From Membranipora membranacea (lineage: Eukaryota > Bryozoa > Gymnolaemata > Cheilostomatida > Membraniporidae), in assembly GCA_914767715.1 (NCBI GenBank), contig OU612068.1, positions 7,130,001 through 7,194,000 of the forward strand: a DNA stretch of 64,000 bases. Direction: 5' to 3'. The stretch's first letter is position 1, and each line of letters begins with the position of its first letter. Positions 22,319 through 35,800 of this stretch are shown here, one piece after another. Made by a program: the position numbers and the translations under genes. A model generated the notes under the pieces. That model had not been told where the DNA came from. It made no database searches and worked only from the letters and a program-made list of their open reading frames with translations.

Positions 22319-23804
22319 ATGGATTTAACACACTGCTGTAGGAAGATAACTCCCACATATTTCCAAGGTAAATTCAGTAGTGCTGGCTGCAGGGAGGGTG
22401 GCTGGAATTTTTGAGGTTATGTAAATTTATTGTTTGATCAAACCAAGGAATTAGAGGGACTCTAACTTCTTGATTGAACTATTACTTTATCACCCCTTAC
22501 TTAGTTTCAAAAACAACCCTTTATTTTCCTCCAGTTTCATCATTTGTACGCTTTTTACATGCGAGTGTTGCTTTGCTACTTCCAAAACAGTTATTCATTC
22601 TCATCTTGTGTTGTGCAATCCTAAAGTATGCAGCGCTCTTTTATGAGCTAGCCAAAGTACACTTTCTGTTCGGTCAAGTTGTGGGCGTTTGATAAAAAAT
22701 CACAAATATTTAGGTTTCAAAACACTTTTAAATTTTTTTTATAGATTTCTAGGTGCGATCCTATAAACATGACATTGGTATTTGGTTCTTTTGTAAGGTT
22801 AAAGTCAAAGGGTGCCTTTTTTCAACTTTTTTGTTATCACATGCGATGGATACAAAACTCATCTCGACTCTCTTGAGGTAATGAGGTGTCATTTTGTGAC
22901 TCAAAACTGCGTAATGATGTACCTATGAGTTGTGAGATGCTCTCAAACTATCAACAGTAATTTAGCGATGAGTGCACATTGGGTAAAGTAGCCCTGAAGC
23001 TGTAAGTATAGTTCTCCCCTTCATTGTTACCTCGCTATAGCTGTGGATATGTCATACAAACGGTGCCTGCTAATTGGTTACATGATCAGTGGCTGGGTAG
23101 TTAGCTCAAACTGCCCGAGGAAAGCTTGTGGATTTAACTCACAGTTATTCCCTGACATGCTTGGCTGTCTCCACTACATTGTTGATGATGTTGACATAAA
23201 TATTTTTAATACAATCCATTATTTTGGGTTGATTAGGCAGGCAACTGTATATGCGCTGGCACCTTCGTTTCCTGTGTGTTGTGAGACTAAGTTGGGATCA
23301 AAACCTTTTCAGGCCTAAAATCTAACAATATTTATGACATTTTTTACATTTCTCATGAAGAATAATTAAGATAATTTAAGAAACAGGTCATATCAAACTT
23401 CATTTTTAGATAAGTGACACAATATAGCGAATTCTCAACAACAAGAACCTTCAATATTAGGTTCAATCACAGGAGTTGCGGATTACCGTGATGACATGTC
23501 TCCGTAATTTTCATTCTAAAAAATTAATAATTTTGATAAGTGTAAGATTTCATTTGTTGAAAATCAGTAGGGTGACAGGCCCTCCATTATACAATGCACT
23601 TGTTGATAGTGACTATGCGTCTCAGGTTTTTGTTTATCCCCGAGGCAGTGTACTTTTTAAACACACAACACCCCTCATCATACATTGTCATTTTATCTGA
23701 CATGTTGTTAGGCTCTTGATTCCCATGTCAAATCTACCTGTGCCAACCATGTTAATATAGTTAGCGATTCTCTCCGTGTCCTGTTATGTAAACCAATTAA
23801 ACAG
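22319..23804 (+). CDS. Possible 5' exons of an unrecognised spliced gene
   Basis: Four exon-like blocks with splice-site consensus keep one frame when joined: 22319-22367 (starts MDLTHCCRKITPTYFQ, donor G|gtaaat), 23473-23503, 23571-23625 and 23712-23804 (starts ALDSHVKSTCANHVN, donor CAG|gtgg). Phases run 1, 2, 0, 0. The blocks are short, one implied intron is only 67 nt, and no protein family is recognised. They could belong to the gene whose end is seen at 25229-26186, but the link across 23805-25228 was not found. Treat this as a hypothesis; chance could produce such a chain. Confidence 0.2.
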
Positions 23805-25228
23805 GTGGATTGTTTTGGTTCTCTTTTTTGTGACATCTTTATAAAGCCTGTTAGAAACACGAAGCGGAAGGTGTATTTCCCTTACTAACAACTTGGCGTC
23901 AAGTTTTGGCCAGGGTGTCTCCGACAGTGTTGATCAATTGATGCTAAATTGGTGCATTGGATAATTATGTGTTAAATGCTGACATTTTACAGTTAAAAAA
24001 CAATCAGAATTAAAATTTGCTATTTTTTTATTTTATTGTAGAGTGTGTATATAAACTTTGTGATATTTTGCTCTTACATAAATGTGCATGCAATTTGCAA
24101 AGTATTACATCTAGACACTGATATTTGCATTTTTTGTAAAGCGTTTTGAAATTTGGCATCCCAGCCTTGAAACGGTGCATGTTTGTATAGTTTTGAACAC
24201 ATTTAAACGCTCAAGCTATATATTTTGAAATTTTGAGAATGCAAGAAAACTAACAGTTGCGGCTAATGGTAACAATCTTTCAGCTTATGCATTTCATATT
24301 GCTGCCAGCTGCCAAATGCCAATCATACTACATTTTTTCTCCCTATCCATAATAGCAGGGTCGGGAAAATGCATTCCAGTACTGTTGAAACTCGAATAAT
24401 CCTCTTCAATCCCCCACTGAGCAAACCAATCTAATGTGTTTATGTTCAGGGTATTATCAATCTTCTTGCCTCCATTTCCCAGATTGCGTAACAACTTTGT
24501 GTCAAACTGAAATAAATAAGTTTGGTACAAGCCATTCTCTTTATACCCAGTAATATAGAATTTTTGAATCCCACGATGCAACAGTGGGATGACCATCAGC
24601 TATTTTCGCTATGCACATAGTCATAGACTTCCTTCCCTCAAGCCATCCGGTCCGATCCCGCTATAGTATTACAGAAACACTTAGCTGCAATGAGAACTGC
24701 ATGTTTTATTGGATGCTGCAGATGACCATAAGTAAGCATCCTAACCGGGCAATTTGTAGACTACAAGAGAGAATGGCTTTTTTTCTAAATTCGCTCAATA
24801 ACATACCGAGAGTATCTGACATAATTAGTGTCACAGTGATAAAGTTAGATGACATTTAAGTTTTCCCTTGCCGCTTCCAGATTTGCGGAGTGATGTCAAC
24901 CTCAAATGCCAACTCCCACAGGGTTAACCATGCCCTTCCATCAAACTAATTCTGGCAATGACTAAAAGCAGCGGGAGGGAAATCATTAGACTTAATCATT
25001 GCTGCCACACTTCTTGTGATTTATTCTTTATTTATACAATATTCTCCAAACTCTCCTCCAATATTCTGTTCTTGTTATTCTCCGATTTATATGTTTCTCG
25101 TCTCTTGACGCTGTAAACTTCTTGTGAGAATTGGAAGGTAAAATCTACCAATTTGACAAACCCGTGATCTAACACAACAAAATGAAAAAATATAATCATC
25201 TATTTACACTAATATGTTGTTTTAGCAG

Positions 25229-26186
25229 GACCATAATTGATACTGAGTTTGCCCGCTTAGCATTAGTAAGCAGTGAAAGAGAATATATAGACATGGCTCT
25301 TTCTGCCTCAGGATTGGTAAGTTGTTCCTGAACGCACCAAGGTCTAGATTTTTGTACTGCGGCTTCAGAGTTGACGTTCAAAGGCCTGTTGACGTTCAGA
25401 TAATGTTGATTAAAATTTGAAGCTGTCAAATAGAGTTGTTGTAATTCACTTAGATAACATAGAGGTAGTAGAAAAGCTGGTAGCTTATCAAAAATTAAAA
25501 ACATACAAAACATAAGTGAGTCACAGTGATAATTTTATTATTATGGCCCATTATGAGGTTCTCTGCTATAACTATTTCTTGTATTGCTATGTTTTAATCC
25601 CTGTATCATAAAACTCCTGATAAGGGTAAAAATCTAACCATATATTGCTTGGCAGGACTTGAGTGACAACTTTTGAATCACCACTTCGCTGTTTGCTTTT
25701 CAGGCTAAATACCATCTAAAAGGATACTATCTAGCTGTGCTCGTGTCAGAAAGGTGACATAATCCCTTGGTATGCTCTTCAAACCCTGTTTTGACGTCTG
25801 TGAGCTGTTGGTGTCAATGCTGGAATTGTAACATCAAGCTTTTGTAATCTTTTGACACCAGATATGGAACGAGACCGACGAAGGATCACATTTTACTGAG
25901 AATTTAGTCACATCTACTCTTCAATCCTCCAAGCAGGTATGTTGAAACCACTCAGTATTAATGACTGTAAGAATATAGACATCTTTTGAAAAGAAACATT
26001 TAGTACATTGACTATATTTTATGGATTAAAATAATCCGAAATGATTATATAACTGATGCCGATGACGCTGTTGCTGTAAATGTACTTCTCATTAGTTCAA
26101 CCACACAGGTTTCCAATCTAGCCGCAGCTGTGTCTGGTTTGATAGAAGAAACAAGGAATGAGAACATTAAAACATACCTGTATTAA
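25229..26186 (+). CDS. Unrecognised spliced gene, 3' exons
   Basis: Four consecutive blocks look like exons: 25229-25316 (contains TEFARLALVSSEREYIDMAL), 25704-25742 (AKYHLKGYYLAVL), 25862-25936 (IWNETDEGSHFTENLV...) and 26109-26186 (VSNLAAAVSGLIEETRNENI..., stop TAA at 26184-26186). All have AG acceptors. Donors are good (TTG|gtaagt, CAG|gtatg) except for the second exon, where the in-frame donor CTC|gtgtca is weak; a stronger donor 11 nt later would break the frame. The first block enters in phase 2, so upstream exons must exist. The peptide is helical and acidic with no family I can name. The predicted stop lies inside a 16-bp tandem repeat. Confidence 0.42.
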
Positions 26187-26212
26187 AACATACCTGTATT
26201 AAAACATATTGT
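26166..26212. repeat. 16-bp minisatellite (ATTAAAACATACCTGT), about three copies
   Basis: Two perfect copies at 26166-26181 and 26182-26197 are followed by a partial, diverged copy. The repeat overlaps the predicted stop codon of the unrecognised gene ending at 26186. Confidence 0.85.
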
Positions 26213-29200
26213 ATTCTTGTCGCCAATGTTAACAGTTTACTTTCATTCCTTGATAATACAGTGTCATTCTCTGCTGCACAGCACAGCTCTCATTCTTAAG
26301 TTCTCTCACCTAAACCCTTTATTAGAGTTATTTTTAACACACTTATTAATTTTTTTTCTACAAAAAGCAGAACACATGGACTTTGTTGAGAATTGTGCCA
26401 GGCCTAGGGGTGAATGTTTATAAACAAATCCATAACTTGTTAGCTTATTTGCTAAACATTTACCTAAAAAGTGTGTGCTGGCCGGATGGATATAAGCTGC
26501 GCTGGTGATGCCCTGAGGCGAGATATATTGCTCCACAATAATTTCCTCTTTTTACTTGTGGCTGAAATGTCCATCGATCCTTTTTTGGTTGAGGTGACTG
26601 AAATAAAGTTATGTTGGAAGAGTGCAGCTGACAGTGGTAGGAAATGTAATTTCCACCTAGCCTGTCAAAACAAAACAACCACCGCATGAGAAAAATAAAG
26701 TACCTGTAGCCATAATTCTGTCATATTTACTGTCCATAATTCATTTATATAAGAAAATGCGTCGCAACGTCGGAGAAAGTCTGAATTACCATTGACCTCA
26801 TATTATCCCACCTGACTCCCCTGTTAATTTTAATTTGATGGCCAACTTATAAAACGGGAATAGAAACATGGTCAACAGATATTATTATTACCGTTCTAAC
26901 ACCATTACTAATGAGGGCCAGTAACAGAGGATTTCATTACACAGGGTACAAATAATGATGATTTGATAATTAAACTGTCTTACTGAGACATTAATTTCCT
27001 GATGTTATTTATTGCATTTATAGCAAACAATACCACTGATTACATAACAGTTGTAAGAATGTCTGAAGGTTCGGCACCAACGTCTCCACTTGTGTTGAGT
27101 ACATTTTGATCCTTTCTTTGGGCGGCAGCCCTGCTTGTAAACAAACAGTATATATTCTGTAACTCCAAAATAGAGGGCAAAAAACAAATGAATGAAATGG
27201 ATTGCTATTTAGCAGCTTTAAAACTATTTTTGTGGTTGCTGAAAAAAGGGATATGTCGCTGCAAAGTGATTAGACGAAATATGGGTCTAGTAACAATTGA
27301 CAGGTGGAGAAAAATGATTCTTCTGTGTTTTACTGGCCTTTGTTGGAAATTAACTGATCAAAATTTTGACTTTTAACATGGGTTGTGAACAATGAAAAAT
27401 AGTTCTCTGATGAAAACCAAACATAACAGACTTATTGGGGAATCGCTCTGTTCATCTACACATAGATTTTACCTTACCTCAGCTGACTGTCAGCTCTTCA
27501 TAAGGGGCTGTTTTCTCATGAGAGTTGGGCTTTTCAAAGTTCCCACAATCTCTATCTATATTTTTTTGAAAATAAGAGCTTGTTGGTATACAATGTAAAA
27601 CATGGGATCAGGTTACCACTAAAATTGACCAGCTAATTTGACACAACACCGTAATTGTTAATTTTTTGACGCAATAATTATGAGGTCCAAGATTAAAACG
27701 TATTGGATGACTGGCATATAGTTTCAGGCTGTAGAAGAGATTACAGCACCATTTATCCATTCATGTCACTTTTAATAACACTCAGTATAAGAACTGTTGA
27801 GGGTTTGAGCGGTTATCAAAAACTGGCAACATGAAAAGAGTCAAGTTTGTTTATACATTGATGTATAGGGTTAATTATTAATTTAGTGATTGTGTATAAC
27901 GGCACTTCACAAAAACTTAAAACAAGTTAGATAATCTGGGTGTAGGCCAACTTCAGTCCATGATGGTCATCTGAAAATGGAAAGACTTACACAAAGGCAT
28001 GTGCTTCTCGCATTCCACACAAAATCTTACATCATTCTCTGCAACTGGTCTCGGTTTTAAAAAACACTCTCTTGGAACATTTTTAAAGTAGGACTCTCTA
28101 GCGACTTTTTGAGGTAGACTTTTAGTTTTCACCGAGAGATATATCTATAAACTATTTAGTTTGGATAAACGCTTTAAGAGACGCAATGTCCCTCACACTA
28201 ATTAGGTTTTTTGTGCTATTAATTACCACTAATCTATGCTACCTGGGTATTACCGAGGCTTTATGCTGCAGATGCAGATGTGAATGGAGACTGCCTATGC
28301 TGGCTATGCTGCCTGTTCAGTCGTGATTAACGCAATAAGAATGTCTTCCTGCCTCTCAGTCAGTGTGGCTCAAAACTTAATCTAATCATTATCACTCTTA
28401 ATCACATCCAATCAATCAATCTCTCCATCATCGGCACTAACTCATTCAGTCTCCTCTCCTATATAAAATACAGGCAGCATCCGAGAAAATACCGGCAGTC
28501 GCCGTGAGTAGAGAGAAGTGACTCGTAGTTTGTTTAGATTACTATTTTCTATCTATTGTATCATACAAAAAAAAGCTACAACAAGTAACATTATGAAAAA
28601 AAAACTATTGGGTTGTTTGCCGATAAATGATATTCGGCACAGGGTCGGCTCCATAAAAGGTGTAGATTGAAATGTACATTACCAGATAACACTGTACACA
28701 ACATAATCGTATATTACGCGCATGTTGTTGAACGCCGCTCTCATTATCACACCTTCAATGACGTAATCGCAATTCTAGCTTGGTTATGTATCTTTCAAAA
28801 CAGCTGCCGAAAAAAAACACATTCAGTTGCATCAGCGTATTTATTTATATGTGGGAGGAAATTGCTTTTCGTTTTTGGCTGATTACAGTTTACTGAAATG
28901 TTTAGGTTTGCTGCTTTGTCCAAAGTACTGCCTCTTACTGTAGGAGAAATGAATCCTTTCAGTTGCACTAAAAATTTGATGGAAAGTTTTTGTTGTGGTT
29001 TATTTGTTTGTCATCCAGCACACTTAGCTGCCGCCCAATGCTTTTTATTATCTCAATGATTACATTAGTCCTGAGCGAGACTGTCACATCAAAGAGCATC
29101 CAACAGGCAGCGATCACAACCTCTACATTTTTATTATTTAGTGTTTGGGATTTTAACACTGGTTTATTGGTTTGGTTGTTTTACAACTAGAGCGCAATTT

Positions 29201-29837
29201 TAATTGGCAGAAAGATTCCGACATACAGTAAATTATTTTGGTTTCTTAACCCACAAGACAGCCAATGTTCAAAGGCACGTGTCTAAAAAAGCCTTTGTTT
29301 ACTTTCATCTTCTTTAATAGCCTTTCATCCATCAAGAAGTGTGAGGAATGATGATCAAAACAGTTTTTTGATTCACATTCTAGATTATTAAAAACACAAT
29401 AGATTTTTACCACAAAAAATGTAATCATTAAAGTTGACCCCAAGACAGAGACCTTTGAAACTGAAATATTCTTGCGGAACTGGCTACTGCCAATGACCAT
29501 TTATTATTAGAAATGCTGCATCTATGGCTAGGCTTTCAAGCAAAGGATGTTTACAATTAGATGCCCACTTGAAGTGAACAAATGAGTTGTAAACCAATCA
29601 GCCAATCAGATCGCTCGCTGCGGATTTCTCTACCTAAAATCAGAACTCCGCAAGGCTGCCTGGATGCTCAATTGTTATGGTGTGTTTGTATGCGTGTGGT
29701 TTGAAGTTTTTTATTGGATATATCGCAGAGCAAATCATAGAAGAACAGTTGAATGATTGACCCTGAAGAGTTAAGACATAGAATCTGAGTTTTGATAGCT
29801 GAACTAAGAAGTTGAACCTTTAAACTATAGTGGAGAT
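26213..29837. other. Intergenic, upstream of the NR4A gene
   Basis: No exon with family similarity was recognised on either strand. The final few hundred bases are presumed promoter and 5' UTR of the receptor gene, with two CCAAT boxes near 29594-29606. Confidence 0.45.
29594..29606 (+). promoter_or_regulatory. Paired CCAAT boxes upstream of NR4A
   Basis: CCAAT occurs at 29594-29598 and 29602-29606, 8 bp apart and about 240 bp before the predicted NR4A start codon. NF-Y binds such boxes in animal promoters. A clear TATA box was not seen. Assignment as promoter is inferred from position. Confidence 0.35.
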
Positions 29838-32800
29838 ATGATAGTTCCGCTGCCAGCTACCTCACATCAGGTAAGTTTTAACCTTTCTATTAGACTCATC
29901 ATTTGAGCTTTTGAGATAGTTTTGGAGAAAACCTGTCTTGAAATTCATATTTTAACAAATTTTGAAAACTTATAACTATTGAGCGTAAATATATTTATTG
30001 TAGCTTGTAAATGATTTTATGATTGACGTGATGATGAGGGTTAATGCTGTGTAACATTTTGAGAATCCAACAGGTGAGAAGTTGGAGTAAACTTTCACTG
30101 TCTGACATTTATTAGAATGTCAACTTCACACTTTTCTCTCATTAAGTAATTAGCTAAGTCAAGAAGCGCAGGTTAACATTGTTATACTTTATAAAACAAT
30201 AGCAGTAGCTTGAAGGTAGAAATTTTTTTTTAAAGTAAAAGTTTTTATGAAAATCTTTATCGTAGTAGTTGATGAGAATATGGCCAATTTTTTTTTCGGT
30301 GTACCAGCTAAGCATTTTGTAGTTCTTGGCATACCTTAGACAGAGTTAAAACAATGGCCTGAGTGAATCTACTCAAGTAATGAGCTGCATGTAGTCTTGT
30401 TGAGAGGCTATTATGACTAATGGAGTGATCTATTTGGGTACTTATTGTGATCATTATGGGGGAGGTTTATGGGCTTTGTAGTCCAAATTATGCCTCTCAT
30501 TTTCTACCATGTTTTTTCCTCTCCATCAACAAATGAGGTGATTTTAATATTTTATCTCAAGTCTGTTCTGACTTAATACTCAATTTATGTAGAATATGAT
30601 TTAATCATTGAATTGATCTGAAACAAAACTAATGCTGTTGCTTGGAACTTGTTAACCAGGTAGTTTGTGAGCGTTACTTTTTAAAGGCGACCTCTAGGTA
30701 CGCTTCCGTTTCGCTCTTTCAAAATTTTGCCTTCAGATCATAGGATACCTAAGATTGCTATGCGACTGAATAGCTTAAAAAATCCTGTTTACATTAATGA
30801 CTATATAATGACGGTACGTAACAATGGCTAATAGCCTCACTATATCCCAGCTTGCCATGAACTCCCATGCTGTTTGTACGTTTTACACAACTCTTTTGGC
30901 GCTAGTAATTGGTCATTAATTGCTCGACTACAGCTTAAGTTGAGCTCCAATGTTTAGACGCTCTACCTTCTTATGGAAAAAACTAGGCACTCATCTTGTC
31001 ATCATTTTAGTAAGCTTTTTACAAGCTCGTTCTCCTAGTACACTCCCTGTTAGAAGCTTGATCATCTTCACGAAAAACAATTTAGTAAAGTTTCTTCCTT
31101 GTTTCAGGCGATGGTGTCCGAAGTCGATTCGTTTAGAGGAGGAGCCCAGTATCCCTCAGGGGCGTACCCCAGCGGTGGTGAGAACTGCTTTCCAAATAAC
31201 ACTCCTGAGATGATAGATATATCAGCTTTACAACAGAGAGAATGGGAAATGAGAGTCTACAATCAGATGCATGGAAACTCTACTCCATCAGAGGCGGAAT
31301 ATTTGTTTGCGGCTCGAAAAGTGCAGGTATAAAAACTTACTCCTTGAAAGCTTCCGCCATTCTATTTTTCAGTTCCTTTGTAGGATTTGGGTGATGTTTT
31401 GGAACAACAATGAAAATTCATTAGTTTGGGAACTTCCGTTTATTATCTGTTATATTGAGGCCCTTCAAAACATTCCACCGCTCCAGTCAAAATATCACAA
31501 GCTGACATTTGAATATAATTTGATATACACGAACAATACATAACTTCATAACTGTATTTTGTATCAAAATCGCCAACTACCAATTTTATGAATTTAGGCC
31601 ACCATTTAAAGGAACAGATCTCCTAAGTAAATATCAGGAAACTGCTTAAATCAGAGATCTAAGGAATTTATAAATAATCATTACCTTACTATGTTTAGAG
31701 ACAGCAAATTGCAACTGTGTAGTGAGGTTTGGTAAATATTTTCATGTTAATCTGCTTAGCGAAAGCCAGACCCCTTATACCTATGTTTAAGCTACTGCTG
31801 TATACAGTAAACCTAAAGGCTTATGTCTTACCTCTCATACCCTATAAACCCTCAAATCCCTATACCTGCACCAGAAATAATTTTTAATACGGTACACTGT
31901 TAATTCACACTTTACCTTCCACCAATTTGTTTACATTTGTTTTGTGTATCACTGTCTTTGCACCAAGTTTCTATCCTGGGCATATATTTGTGTTATGTAT
32001 AAGTGGGAGATTTTGGCAACAGCTTCTCCGTTCTCAGCAATTTAATTAAAAACAATTTGTTTTACCAGGAAAGTTACCCATATACAACTAACAGTGACAT
32101 AGCCTCATATCCATCATACCCTAACGGTGAATATATGACGGGGTATCCTACCCCAGCCGCACCAGGTTATTATCCAGACGCACCAGAGGGCGTCTACTAC
32201 ACACCAGAGCAGCAGTTAGCAGCTCAACAATATTACCAACACCAAGCAGCCGCAGGTCAAGAGCACTACTACAACCAGGCTCGCCTACACCATGAAGGTA
32301 CATAATATACATAACTAAATGTAAAGGTTTACTCATCTAACGACTGATGGAAGTTACATCACATCTGTATGGGTTTTCTTTTTCTGGATTATTTTAGTAA
32401 AAGGGTGATGGTTTCCTGTAAGCAGTTCCTATAGGAAGATTCAAACTTGTCTATAAATCAACTCGTGAGATAGATTTTCAAGGCTTTAACTCGGTTCAAT
32501 CCCATTAAATTGATGATTTTGATTATTCTAGACAATTAGTCTGTTTGAGTGAGTCAAACTGAACTGAGCTTGTGCTGCCAATAAACCGGCAGCAATGTTG
32601 ATGGCCGTAGCGTAGGCTCTCAAAAATCAGAACTCTAGTGCTTAAAACAGTTAACTATCTTAGCGCTTAGCGATACGTACTTCAAACACATAATCGCCAT
32701 AAGTAATACCGTACAAATGAGTCAGTCGTAAAATTCATAGCTTAGACCAATTCTATGCTCCTTTTCATGAGAGGCCCGTAACTGCTGAGTCAACTATTCT

Positions 32801-35800
32801 CTTCTGTCTCATTATTTTATTGTGAAACTAGAGTTCTGCAATTTTCTATTGTTTTGATGAAAATATGATAGGTTTTTTTATCTCACCAAATTTACCCTCT
32901 GGCTATCCGCATGTACAAAAGTTTCGTAATGGTAACAAAAAAATATAACAAGAAAGCATGAGCTTTGTAAACACATGCAAACCTTTCACACCTTTTTTAT
33001 GAATTGTTTTGACTGGGTTTCCCATTAAATTTGCTGATATCATATTATGCCTGTTTATTATGTGTGAAATAGGAAATAAAAACCATCCACCAAATGGTGC
33101 TGGTAAGGGTTACAGAGCCGGTAATCGATGTTATGAAAATCATCGGGGTTTTGCAATTCAGCTGTTAAAGCATCATTATGCATTAAAAAACTGTAATCGC
33201 AAGGCAAGGGAATTATTTTAGTTTTACAAAACATTCTGAGCCTGATAGCTGGGTAAACAAAAACAGCAGTAAATATGTGTTCCAATTTTGGAATCCATTA
33301 CAAAGAGTATCCATGACATCTATGGTTTCTTCGCTGCTAGCCTGCTATCCCTGCAATGTATCAATAACGCCTCACTGGTTCTGTCGATGTAGGTGAGGAG
33401 TATGTTGGGGGTGGTTTTGAGGGAAGTAACGAGAGCTATCACAGTACAGGGTCGTCTGGACGCCCATCACCTCATCATCCATATGACAGATCCTCTCTAC
33501 CTTCAAGGTAAATATTATCTTCATTGCATTATATTCCACCCTCCCTGATTACATTTACTAGAAAATTTGAATGGATGCTGGTTAATTATTTTACCAGATC
33601 AGCAAAAATGAACTCCAAAATACCCCTAAACTCTCAGATCCTTAAAAAATTGTTTCAAACTTCAAATTTGTGTGTAACTCTTTTATAAAACTGTTGTTTC
33701 TCAATTATGTGAAACTCAAAACCCTTTTTCATTGTAAAAGTCTGAAAAGACACAGATTATCAGGTGGCTAACCACATACTAGTGTACATTAGCTACTTGG
33801 TTTTTGTGGCTTTGTAGATACTCTTGATCCATTCCGTGTTCGGGTGTTAGATGATAATTGCATTTAATTGCTAGAGGCACTTTGTGTAAAAGAAATTGTG
33901 AGCTTTCCAGAAAATAAAATTGTGAACAATGTCAGAAAGACAAAACCGTAAACTGTATGGAAGGAAATTTAAACAGTTGAATTGCAGAGACGCACTTAGC
34001 ATTGTTGATGACTAAAACTCAAACATTTGTGTTGGTATTTATAAATAATCCGGTGCTGCTTTGGAATGATTTAATTTTATAAGATTTTGGCGTGTGGCAT
34101 GGTCATCAAATTACACACGCGCTGCCGCAGTAAAATTGCTGTTGTCTGCTTTAAGACAACAACTGACAATTAGGTATCATCATTTGAATTTATTAATTAT
34201 CGAAAATTATAAATAAGCCACAATGTCTGTACTTTGCACCAGCTACATATGCTAAATTGTCTGTCTCAATTGTTCAAGAAGCAGAATCATATCAAAAGAA
34301 TTAAGGTGTAACTGTTTAGTTTTAATGATTCTAGTGATGTCATTTTTGGCAGCAAAAAATAATTATTAATGATGCTCAGGTAATGATGTGTAATAACTAC
34401 CCTCTGTATCGTTATTCAAGCCTGTGGTTCCTAGGCTCTGAACCATCACAAGTTAGGCTGATCAGACCCCCACCCTAATCATGTCTGATATAAAGCTGGT
34501 TCTGCACAGATTAAATTAGGACAAGTGACACTTAGGTGCCAATGCTATTTAGCATCACCCGTTTGATTATACAGCGCAAGACCCCTAGATTTAATTATGG
34601 ATGCTTATACTGCCGAAGTTTGCTCTGTTGAGATATCGGTCTGGCTACTGTATAACAATACTGCTGACCACAGTTTATAAATATATATATAACAAAAATA
34701 AACTGCAGTTTTATAATAAAAATTAATTTGGCTGCAGAAAGAAAATAAACCAGTGGAGTGGCAAAGTTATAGAGAATACAATTATTGTTACAAATTTTCC
34801 AATTTTAGATTTTTATCTTAAATGACAATTTGCCTAAATTTTCGCAATTAATGATGCAACCAGCAAATTTAACGTAAATTAGAAGCAATAAAAAGTAGCC
34901 AATTTTAAGCATTAAATGATCTAATTATGTGATGATCACCGTCTTATCAAACATTGATCAAGAGACAGCGCAAACTCACAGTCATCAAAATGCTCAAAAT
35001 TTAACCTCAAATCTTCACCAGGAACACAAATATACCCGCAGAAATTAAAAACCTCATTTATTTTAATCAAGAAGGTACTAATGTGTTATTCCTATAATCG
35101 TCTTGTTTGAATCATAATTTGCTAATACTGTTGGTGTTGCATAGTGATATATATACTTTTTATTGGCATCAAAAGTCATCTCATTCGAAATGTTTTGCAC
35201 TCAGTGCCAGAAAACAATTTTTTTATAACAAAAAAAGAGAAACAGAAGGGAAATAATATCATCAATGATGTTGGTCAAGTCGATAATATATGGTTGAAAA
35301 GTAAAGTTTTGAATGAACTGAACTTCTCTTTAGATCTCAAATGTAACGGTAAAGAATTGTATGTAGCAGAAACTTTGTATCTTAGATTGTCTGTATGATA
35401 TAAAAGTAAATGTTTATCACGAAAATTGAACTTGGTAGTGTTTTTAAATCCTCTATATATAAATGGTGGTGTTAAAAAATTGTTTATCTTATGCGCAAAA
35501 AGTGAAGTGAAATAACAAACAAGCTTAGGAAGAGGTAGGAGTTGTAATGATTGTGTAATGGATTCGGTTGAAATGAGATAATACGGGATGTAATGCACAT
35601 TGGCGATAATGCGTAAAGCCCGTTTTTGCAACAAAAATAATCTATTGAGGGCATTATTGCATGACAAGTTGCCAATGATATGGATACCATATATAAGGTG
35701 ACAATAGATAAACTGGAAGTAAAATGTGCGGGCACTTGCTATATCCAAGAAGTATCTCAAATTTTGAAGTAGGTAAACATTCCGTTGTACCTTTTTATAT

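Noticed and set aside
24294-24596. Minus-strand 100-codon open frame
   Set aside because: The peptide looks plausible in composition but has no recognisable motif, no neighbouring exons and no splice support.
24629-24752. Exon-like block after TATTACAG with donor at ATAAGTAAGC
   Set aside because: The frame compatible with the neighbouring candidate exons contains a stop, and the other frame breaks the phase downstream.
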